From positions 1 through 20,716 of IMG/VR virus record IMGVR_UViG_3300021376_000440: a stretch of 20,716 bases of DNA. One strand, given 5' to 3'. Positions 15,706 to 20,716 of the stretch are shown here, one piece after another. The position numbers and the translations under genes were made by a program. Within the stretch, counting starts at the first letter, position 1. Every line of letters starts with the position of its first letter. Under the pieces are notes generated by a model that saw nothing but the letters and a program-made list of their open reading frames with translations, was not told the origin of the DNA and searched no databases. The stretch is from a virus.

Positions 15706-16570
15706 TTAATAACTGTCTAAGTTTATAAACTTCATCAACAGCTCTCTTGTGGTTAGGATGACCGCTTGTCCAATAAGGAGAACCTTCTTCCATAAGAGTA
15801 TCTATTTCTCTTTGGATGTCGGCTGCGGTTTGATAGCCAGAACCTTCACCTTTGACAATTTCATCTTCCGATAATTTGTCAGCAAGTTGTGAAAATGCTT
15901 TTACTAATAAAACATTATCACCAAGTCTGGACCCATCTTGTAAAATAGTATTATTTAAAAAATCAGCACCTAAAGTTGAACTTGCAAGTCTTTTAGCTTG
16001 GTCAAGTCTTTTATTAAACTCTGGTCCAAATTCTTTTTTCAAACTTAATTCTGTTTCTTGTCTAACAGTTGCAGCTTGTGCTTCTTGTTGCTGTACAGAA
16101 TTTTGATTAAGCTCATTATAAAATTTTATTAATCCTTCTGCTTGTTTAGGAAGTAATCCTAATTTATGTGCAGCTTGATTAAATTCTTTTAACTGATTTG
16201 GATCAACTTCCTCATCTTTAAAAGAATATTTATATTGATCTGGAGTTTCTGGCGCACCTAATTTTTTAAATACGGCTTGCCAATCTTCATCTGTTGCATA
16301 TTTATTAGGAACAGGAATTTTATCCATGCCTACTAATTTTTGTGCGTGTAGATAACTTTTTACAAAACTTTCCATATCATTAAAATTTTGTAATGATTTT
16401 TCTTCTTTATAACTTTCAGGAATTAAAGATTTAAAATCTATTTTATTTTCCTGTTTAGCCTGTGTAGATACAGGTTGCGCTAAAGTTGTTGGCGCTTGTA
16501 CTGATGAAGCAACATTTTGTTGAACATCAGATTGTCCTGTTGCTACAGGAGCAGTTGTCTGATTTTCCAT
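15698..16570 (-). CDS. gp9-type scaffolding (capsid assembly) protein (290 aa)
   Basis: A 290-residue protein in the position of T7 gp9 (307 residues), between portal and capsid. The first 45 residues are a disordered Gln/Thr/Ala/Val-rich leader. They are followed by IDFKSLIPESYKEEKSLQNF (44-63), ESFVKSYLHAQKLVGMDKIPVPNKYATDEDWQAVFKKLGAPETPDQYKY (67-115), a pattern typical of podoviral scaffolds, then long charged helices. The C-terminus (SPYWTSGHPNHKRAVDEVYKLRQLLNG) is the region expected to contact the capsid protein. The protein should guide procapsid assembly and leave before maturation. It begins four bases after the Bbp19-like stop, and its end overlaps the start of the 58-residue gene. 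Confidence 0.93.
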   Translation of the reverse strand: MENQTTAPVATGQSDVQQNVASSVQAPTTLAQPVSTQAKQENKIDFKSLIPESYKEEKSLQNFNDMESFVKSYLHAQKLVGMDKIPVPNKYATDEDWQAVFKKLGAPETPDQYKYSFKDEEVDPNQLKEFNQAAHKLGLLPKQAEGLIKFYNELNQNSVQQQEAQAATVRQETELSLKKEFGPEFNKRLDQAKRLASSTLGADFLNNTILQDGSRLGDNVLLVKAFSQLADKLSEDEIVKGEGSGYQTAADIQREIDTLMEEGSPYWTSGHPNHKRAVDEVYKLRQLLNG

Positions 16571-16574
16571 TTAT

Positions 16575-16802
16575 TTAACTGTTAGTTTGTTTTAGAGCGT
16601 TTTTAATAAAGATAAGTACAGAGCGTTGACCTTCTAAGTAGGCTGTTTCGTGACTATCACCTTTTTGATGAGTAGTTACAAACTCATGACATCTTTTTTC
16701 GAGATCGCTTAGAACTCGTTTTCCTTCATCGCTACCGAATACAATTTTGTAATCAGCAACAAGTTCGAGAAATTTTTTATTGTGGTTGTTGTTGTGTTCC
16801 AT
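16575..16802 (-). CDS. Bbp19-like small phage protein (75 aa)
   Basis: After an Asn/His-rich start (MEHNNNHNKK), residues 12-70 (VADYKIVFGSDEGKRVLSDLEKRC ... THQKGDSHETAYLEGQRSVLIFI) match the pattern of Bbp19-like phage domains: Y-x-x-x-F-x-x-x-x-G-x-x-V-L-x-D-L, and E-G-Q-R-S-V followed by a hydrophobic helix. Such proteins sit near the portal gene in many podoviruses; their function is not known to me. The first 26 bases overlap the last codons of the portal gene in another frame, so the portal's Gln-rich tail and this protein's Asn/His-rich head come from the same CAA/CAC-rich DNA. Confidence 0.85.
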   Translation of the reverse strand: MEHNNNHNKKFLELVADYKIVFGSDEGKRVLSDLEKRCHEFVTTHQKGDSHETAYLEGQRSVLIFIKNALKQTNS

Positions 16803-18405
16803 TGAGAGCTTTCACCATTGGTGCAGCGTTACGTGCAATTTCGCTACCAGCGAGTTCTTGTTGCATTTGCATCTGCATTTGTTGTTGTTGTGCTTGTTGC
16901 TCTCTTTTTTGTCTTACTTGCGCATCTGATCTAATCATCTTCGCAGGTAATCCTAAAACATTGATAATGGTTTTAACTAGACCGTTTTCATCAATATAAT
17001 CTGTTACAGGAGATACTTGGCTAATAGAGCCAAATACTTCTAATCCTCTCATAATCGATTGTAGTTCTTGGGATCTTTGTGCAATTGCCATAGGCGATAC
17101 ATATTCAATATCAATTTCTTGATTAGCAAGCATTTGTGGAGCTTGAACAAATAAATTATTTCTTAACATAATATTAAACACACGAATAATCATTGGCTGC
17201 AATAATTCGTTTTGTAATCTTGATAATGCTGGTCCTAAAATTCTCATTCGTTCTTCATTACGAGCCGTAACTTCTGTGGCTGTCATAGAACGATTAGAAC
17301 TAGACATCATTAATTGATCTACATAAAAAGTTTTTGCAATCGCATCTCGTCTTTGGTTTTCTAAATTAATTCCAAGCGGAGAGTTTGCACCTATTTGTAA
17401 TGGTTCAATTTTATCTCGTGAGCCTGATCGATAATAATTTAATGAACCTGGAGATGTACGAACAGGCAAAATCATACTATCATCAGGAACTAATAATGGT
17501 GGATCAACCATCTTAGCTGCGGCCTTTAATGATACCTCAACCATTTTGTTTAAAACTTTAACATCAGGTAAAGCATTCATTCCAGGAGATCTGCCGTATA
17601 TCTCTGATGAGCCTTTTAAATATCTTGGTACAACGTAAGGAAGTTCTTTAAATCCTCCTTGTGAAATAATATGTCCGCTTTCGTATTCAAAATAAATACT
17701 TTCAAACGGCATATTCTTTTTATCTTTTTTCTTCTCATCGTACATTAATCTTGGTCGTACAACATGAACTAAAGATATTTCATCAAATGGATTTTTTTTA
17801 AATGCGTTTTGAATAGCAGAGCTTACATTCTCACCGCCAAATTTTGCAACGATTGCCTGAGCTGGCATTTTAAATTTACGATAAATGGTATCAACAAATC
17901 CTTTGTCATTTTCCATTATGTATAATTCTTTTATATGTCTTGATGAAAAACGAACGATGTCCTCTCGATCTTCTTCGATCATTAAACAAGCGGTACCGAA
18001 TGCAATTAAATCATGGTAACACTCAAATACTTCTTGCTGAAAATTAGAACGGTTAAAAGCTACATACATTTTATTTGTTGCATCATCCAACCACTCTTTC
18101 GCTTCATCCTCATCATTTAGAATTGGCTCTTTAAATCTTAGAGAAAACCATCTATTTGCAGATGAGGTTAACATTCCATGTAGTGAAGCTGCCAAAAGTT
18201 CGAGCGAATGTATGGCTGTTCCATCAAATATTTCAGTGTTTCGCTTGTCGCCTTTTGCTCGTTCTTTTGTAATGTCGGCTCGTCTAGGCAGCAGTACATC
18301 TGCTATTTCTTGCCAATGGCTTTCAAAGTTACTTCTTTGCTCCATTAACCTAGATAAATTTCTTTTTAAATCTCGTGAGAGATCTCTTAAATTTTGTTCT
18401 TGCAT
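16777..18405 (-). CDS. T7 gp8-type portal / head-tail connector (542 aa)
   Basis: The length equals that expected for T7 gp8 (536). Characteristic segments are RSNFESHWQEIADVLLPRRA (23-42), the T-x-I-F-D-G-T-A-I-H-S-L-E-L-L-A-A-S-L-H-G-M-L-T run with SSANRWFSLRF (56-91), FNRSNFQQEVFECYHDLIAFGTACL (117-141), and QLMMSSSNRSMTATEVTARNEER further on, a signature of this family. The last 50 residues are Gln- and Met-rich (REQQAQQQQMQMQMQQEL), a poorly conserved tail. The portal forms the dodecameric ring through which the terminase pumps DNA and which nucleates the scaffold-capsid shell. It starts three bases after the third small basic protein and overlaps the Bbp19-like gene by 26 bases. Confidence 0.96.
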   Translation of the reverse strand: MQEQNLRDLSRDLKRNLSRLMEQRSNFESHWQEIADVLLPRRADITKERAKGDKRNTEIFDGTAIHSLELLAASLHGMLTSSANRWFSLRFKEPILNDEDEAKEWLDDATNKMYVAFNRSNFQQEVFECYHDLIAFGTACLMIEEDREDIVRFSSRHIKELYIMENDKGFVDTIYRKFKMPAQAIVAKFGGENVSSAIQNAFKKNPFDEISLVHVVRPRLMYDEKKKDKKNMPFESIYFEYESGHIISQGGFKELPYVVPRYLKGSSEIYGRSPGMNALPDVKVLNKMVEVSLKAAAKMVDPPLLVPDDSMILPVRTSPGSLNYYRSGSRDKIEPLQIGANSPLGINLENQRRDAIAKTFYVDQLMMSSSNRSMTATEVTARNEERMRILGPALSRLQNELLQPMIIRVFNIMLRNNLFVQAPQMLANQEIDIEYVSPMAIAQRSQELQSIMRGLEVFGSISQVSPVTDYIDENGLVKTIINVLGLPAKMIRSDAQVRQKREQQAQQQQMQMQMQQELAGSEIARNAAPMVKALNGTQQQPQ

Positions 18406-18408
18406 TTA

Positions 18409-18648
18409 TTATCCAAGTAAAGATCTATAACCTAAAGACAATGTGTCTGCAGGTCCTGTAACGCCTGTCAAAATATTTGCACGTCTGCCTCTACGTCTTG
18501 CATCAATTAATCTTTGATCTGTCATCTCGACAGCAGTTGGTCCTGCAGGAACGGTAGCTGGTTTTGGTGCTTCCATTTGTGCTGGCACTTGCGGTTGCTC
18601 TTGTGCTTTTGGTTTTGATTTAAACGGATTTGGAATAGGTCCACCCAT
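18409..18648 (-). CDS. Small basic protein with RRRGRR/ILTG/LLG motif, third of three (79 aa)
   Basis: A 79-residue protein with a Pro-, Lys- and Gln-rich first half (MGGPIPNPFKSKPKAQEQPQ ...) and a basic second half with ARRRGRRANILTG (50-62), ending SLLG. The same C-terminal pattern is in the 74-residue protein at 18844-19068 and, in weaker form, in the 63-residue protein at 18650-18841. In T7 the gene before the portal is 7.3, a small basic virion protein involved in tail assembly and adsorption; position and composition suggest a comparable role here, which is inference. The start is well supported by AGGAGG five bases upstream. Confidence 0.85.
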   Translation of the reverse strand: MGGPIPNPFKSKPKAQEQPQVPAQMEAPKPATVPAGPTAVEMTDQRLIDARRRGRRANILTGVTGPADTLSLGYRSLLG

Positions 18649-18649
18649 G

Positions 18650-18841
18650 TTAACCTCCTAGTAAAGTTGTTTGGTTATTTAACTGACTTTGTTTTTGCAA
18701 AGATCTTGTTCTTCTTTTTGACATTGGTAATTTTGTATTTGAAACTTCTTTAGCAACTGCTGAAGATTTTTCTGTTTGTTTAACTTTTTCAATTGCTTTA
18801 GCTTGTTGCATTATATCAACAATCTTTTTTCCTAACCCCAT
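18650..18841 (-). CDS. Small basic protein with LLGG end, second of three (63 aa)
   Basis: A 63-residue Lys/Gln/Ser-rich protein without membrane segments. The N-terminus MGLGKKIVDIMQQAKAIEKV should be an amphipathic helix. The second half (MSKRRTRSLQKQSQ ... TTLLGG) is a degenerate version of the RRRGRRxxILTG...TLLGA end of its upstream neighbour: a basic cluster, then a spacer with Leu-Asn, then T-x-LLG. It lacks the ILTG core. Codons of its final Leu-Gly-Gly (CTA GGA GGT) supply the AGGAGG ribosome binding site of the next gene. The start is two bases after the upstream stop. Likely a minor virion or assembly protein. Confidence 0.75.
   Translation of the reverse strand: MGLGKKIVDIMQQAKAIEKVKQTEKSSAVAKEVSNTKLPMSKRRTRSLQKQSQLNNQTTLLGG
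18654..18659 (-). promoter_or_regulatory. Shine-Dalgarno embedded in LGG codons of the upstream gene
   Basis: AGGAGG lies five bases upstream of the ATG at 18648 and forms part of the codons for the last Leu-Gly-Gly of the preceding 63-residue protein. The same bases therefore serve coding and ribosome binding. Confidence 0.8.
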
Positions 18842-18843
18842 GA

Positions 18844-19068
18844 TTAAGCGCCTAATAAAGTTTTATTATCTAACTCAGGAGAACTTGTAAGTCCTGTGCC
18901 TGTTAATATTGTAGAACGTCTGCCTCTTCGTCTGGCCATACTTTCACGCATCGCAAGATCTTCTGCTTCTCTTCTTTTTACATCTTCAAAATTTGGAACC
19001 GCCTCAACTTTTGGCTCTATAAATTTTGGAGGTTCTGGCATTTTTGGTTTTCCAAAAATAAAACTCAT
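18844..19068 (-). CDS. Small basic protein with RRRGRR/ILTG/LLG motif, first of three (74 aa)
   Basis: A 74-residue protein starting MSFIFGKPKMPEPPKFIEPK, Pro-rich and flexible, followed by a charged helix (FEDVKRREAEDLAMRESMA) and the motif ARRRGRRSTILTGTG (45-59), ending NKTLLGA. Small phage proteins with a Pro-rich head and an R-rich ILTG...LLG end are familiar from other tailed phages near terminase and portal genes, as I recall; their biochemical job is not settled. The ATG overlaps the terminase stop (ATGA). It is the best-conserved-looking member of the tandem triplet. A virion tail-tip or adaptor role like T7 gp7.3 is my inference. Confidence 0.85.
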   Translation of the reverse strand: MSFIFGKPKMPEPPKFIEPKVEAVPNFEDVKRREAEDLAMRESMARRRGRRSTILTGTGLTSSPELDNKTLLGA

Positions 19069-20339
19069 AATATATTAAATTGGTTGTCAGCCACTTGTTG
19101 TCGGCTGCTGTTGTTAAAAATTTTAACTTCTTGCAAACCAACGGCTAAGGTTCTCAAAGCATCTGCTGCATGAGATGACCAATCGTGATTTACTGAAAGT
19201 TTATATACTCTGTCTTTGTCATTATACTTTCGGTGATAATGACGAAGTGCATTTATTAATTTAGAGCAGTTATCAATATTAATAAAACATCTCTCTAAAA
19301 CCATTTTCACACTATGTATTCCATCTTCTAATGAAATTTTTGGTGCTACTCTAAATCTAATCCCCATTTGATAAGCAACTTCTCTTCTGGTCTTACCAGA
19401 TGCAAAGTCTGTAACTTCTATATCATGTGGTGCGTAGTGATTTTCGTACACAAAATCTTTTTCTTTTAAGACTTGCGCATAGTGTGGAAACGCTTGATTA
19501 TTATTTTCATAGTAATCAATAATGTGAATAGCGTGTCCGATCTGCTGAAAAAATATTATAGATGTGCTATCGCTAAATCCAATATCCCAGGCAGTATGCA
19601 CAGGATAAGCAGGATCATAAGGAATAGAAGCAACTTGTTTTTTATCTTCAAGTTTGCTTAGTAGATCTCCATAAATAGAGCCTCTAATATTACCAATAAA
19701 AGAACACTCAAATTCTTGGTTATATTTAGCAACCCCCATAACTCCAAGAGCGGCTTGCAATTCCTCTTTATCAACTATCTTTGTATCAGAGGCTTTTGCT
19801 TTATATAAAAACCAATTCTTATTGCTTTGTGCTTTTTGGTAATAATCGTAAAATAAATTATTCATACCTGCTGGCGTTCCAACTAGGATCATAAATCCTT
19901 TGCGGTCCGATAATGCAGGAGTAATAACTTCATCTATTAAAGCTGCTTGTACTTGTGCAGCCTCATCAATAATACAGCCATCTAAATATATTCCTCTAAT
20001 GCTATCAGGATTTTCAGATGACAATAAAGTTATTCTAGCACCATTAACTAAATCACAACGTAACTCTGTTTCGTTATATTTTGTGCCAGGTATCTTGTCG
20101 GTAAAATGTTTTAAATAATCCCAGGCTATCTTTTTTGCCTGACTATAAGTCGGTGCAATATAAGCATATCGTGGCTGATGATTTCTATTCGTCATCGCCA
20201 TTTTAATTAAATGATTAATACATAAAACTGTTTTGCCAAATCTTCTATGACAACACAGAACCGCATACCTGTATTTACTTAATTCATTATGAACGTAGGC
20301 TTGTTGTTTTCTTGGTGTATAAGGTAGAACAACTTTCAT
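19065..20339 (-). CDS. terL: Terminase large subunit (424 aa)
   Basis: This is the ATP-driven DNA packaging motor and nuclease. The ATPase half has a Walker A-like loop CHRRFGKT (30-37), Walker B CIIDEA (122-127, Asp125 and Glu126) and a coupling motif ILVGTPAG (151-158). The nuclease half has WDIGFSDSTS (251-260, probable catalytic Asp252), an acidic PHDIEVTDF region (304-312) and a final HDWSSHAADALR (386-396, probable metal-binding Asp). The C-terminus is short, making the protein smaller than T7 gp19 (586). The ATG overlaps the upstream stop (TAATG) and the stop overlaps the next ATG. Unlike T7, where terminase genes are at the late end, here the large subunit heads the structural module. 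A small subunit is not recognised. Confidence 0.95.
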   Translation of the reverse strand: MKVVLPYTPRKQQAYVHNELSKYRYAVLCCHRRFGKTVLCINHLIKMAMTNRNHQPRYAYIAPTYSQAKKIAWDYLKHFTDKIPGTKYNETELRCDLVNGARITLLSSENPDSIRGIYLDGCIIDEAAQVQAALIDEVITPALSDRKGFMILVGTPAGMNNLFYDYYQKAQSNKNWFLYKAKASDTKIVDKEELQAALGVMGVAKYNQEFECSFIGNIRGSIYGDLLSKLEDKKQVASIPYDPAYPVHTAWDIGFSDSTSIIFFQQIGHAIHIIDYYENNNQAFPHYAQVLKEKDFVYENHYAPHDIEVTDFASGKTRREVAYQMGIRFRVAPKISLEDGIHSVKMVLERCFINIDNCSKLINALRHYHRKYNDKDRVYKLSVNHDWSSHAADALRTLAVGLQEVKIFNNSSRQQVADNQFNIL

Positions 20340-20548
20340 TAGTGAATGCTAGGCATCTTCTGCAGATCCACATATTGCATTTTGATTTTAGTAAATACAA
20401 AATCTGCAAAGTCTTTTAAATCTTCTTCGCTTTCAAATCCTGAAAAATTAATTACAAGATCGTTGTTGTGCGTTGAGAATGTAACTGCTTGTATGTTTTT
20501 ATATTTATCTAAAATATGTTTCATTAATGACTTTGTTTGTTCGTTCAT
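20339..20548 (-). CDS. Small conserved-type protein coupled to terminase (69 aa)
   Basis: From ATG 20548 the product is 69 residues: MNEQTKSLMKHILDKYKNIQ, then AVTFSTHNNDLVINFSGF, a charged helix (ESEEDLKDFADFVFTKIKM) and an end reading QKMPSIH. This looks like a small alpha/beta protein; no DNA-binding helix-turn-helix is seen, so a terminase small subunit cannot be claimed, although the place just before the large subunit is where one might sit. A longer version with a GTG start at 20584 (81 residues) is possible. I prefer the ATG because it forms an ATGA overlap with the stop of an upstream frame. The stop overlaps the terminase ATG. Confidence 0.75.
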   Translation of the reverse strand: MNEQTKSLMKHILDKYKNIQAVTFSTHNNDLVINFSGFESEEDLKDFADFVFTKIKMQYVDLQKMPSIH

Positions 20549-20664
20549 GTGTTTGATCGGTAATTTATCGCATACAGTCCGCACCCACGTTTTTGAGGTG
20601 TAGTACCGCAGAAAAAACGTAATTTGCCTACAGAAATATCGATACTTGCTTGACTAGCCGACAC
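20545..20664 (-). CDS. Doubtful 39-codon frame upstream of the terminase operon
   Basis: A frame closed upstream by TAA at 20689-20691 runs to TGA at 20545-20547, overlapping the ATG of the 69-residue gene. A GTG at 20664 would give 39 residues, with a basic Cys-containing part reading FFCGTTPQKRGCGLYAINYR. There is no Shine-Dalgarno and the GTG would sit two bases after the predicted start of the T7-like promoter. It is therefore either a very short leader peptide, a leaderless gene or an accidental open frame. I keep it only because of the ATGA overlap and its non-random look. Confidence 0.28.
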   Translation of the reverse strand: MSASQASIDISVGKLRFFCGTTPQKRGCGLYAINYRSNT

Positions 20665-20683
20665 TCTATAGTGAATTGCCTTA
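20661..20683 (-). promoter_or_regulatory. T7-class phage-promoter-like sequence
   Basis: The coding strand carries TTCACTATAGAGTG preceded by TAAGGCAA. Against the 23-base consensus of T7 promoters I count 16 matches, including an unbroken TCACTATAG core. The predicted +1 G is at 20666, upstream of the terminase operon and reading into it. The similarity is to the T7 enzyme's sites; no phage RNA polymerase gene is in the window and other phages of this kind use different recognition sequences, so it may be chance. Confidence 0.35.
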
Positions 20684-20716
20684 TCTATTTAATTAGTTGG
20701 TGCAAGCCTGGTGTAA
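20684..20716 (-). other. Window edge, possible end of an upstream gene
   Basis: All three minus-strand frames close here (TAA or TAG between 20685 and 20695), so an upstream gene could end here, for example with TPGLHQLIK before a TAG at 20685-20687. Too little sequence is present to choose a frame. No RNA gene or repeat is seen. Confidence 0.25.

Noticed and set aside
16802-16999. Plus-strand cysteine-rich frame of 65 codons
   Set aside because: The run of Cys and Ile is the reverse image of the Gln/Met-rich portal C-terminus; no other support.
18212-18430. Plus-strand frame of 72 codons opposite the portal N-terminus
   Set aside because: Fully antisense to a conserved part of the portal and without a ribosome binding site.
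20549-20716. tRNA or small RNA gene, or a phage attachment site, at the right edge
   Set aside because: I could not find a cloverleaf, a T-loop signature or a strong terminator hairpin on either strand, and no integrase is present.
1-20716. CRISPR array, transposon, integrase, holin or endolysin
   Set aside because: No regularly spaced repeats, inverted-repeat-bounded transposase, tyrosine/serine recombinase motif or recognisable lysis gene was seen.

Overview
This window looks like the structural (late) module of a tailed double-stranded DNA phage with a short, T7-type tail. Every supported gene is on the minus strand, so the biological order runs from the right edge of the window to the left. 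The DNA is very AT-rich, genes are packed with 1-26 base overlaps or gaps of a few bases, and the small tail proteins resemble those of marine podoviruses. A SAR11 (pelagiphage) or related marine host is a reasonable guess, but no host gene confirms it. No integrase, tRNA, CRISPR array, insertion sequence, RNA polymerase, DNA replication gene or recognisable lysis gene is visible.

Layout in transcription order. (1) 20716-20339: the window edge, with a short T7-promoter-like sequence, a doubtful 39-codon reading frame and a 69-residue conserved-type protein coupled to the next gene. (2) 20339-16575, packaging and portal: terminase large subunit, three small basic proteins that share a C-terminal motif, the T7 gp8-type portal, and a Bbp19-like small protein whose start overlaps the portal end. 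(3) 16570-14050, head: gp9-type scaffold, an extra 58-residue protein beginning inside the end of the scaffold gene, a 100-base leader, the major capsid protein with a strong ribosome binding site, a probable head decoration protein, then a GC-rich hairpin in the position held by the T-phi terminator in T7. (4) 14038-10821, tail: a small protein with a hydrophobic N-terminus, gp11-type and gp12-type tail tubular proteins. (5) 10828-2269, ejected inner-core proteins: gp13-like, gp14-like and gp15-like proteins, then two large proteins (1036 and 929 residues) where T7 has one gp16. (6) 2268-1, adsorption: a gp17-type fibre with an Ala/Ser-rich shaft and a series of small fibre-associated proteins, the last one cut by the window edge.

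The genes form one assembly line: package DNA, build the procapsid, attach the nozzle, load the ejectable core and fit the fibres. The most unusual content is in the two large proteins at the gp16 position. Both carry segments that I recognise from phage and plasmid 'polyvalent' proteins, and I see no gp16-type transglycosylase domain in either. The triplet of RRRGRR/ILTG/LLG small proteins, the duplicated module inside the gp12-like nozzle protein and the unlisted 58-residue gene are the other points most worth checking.
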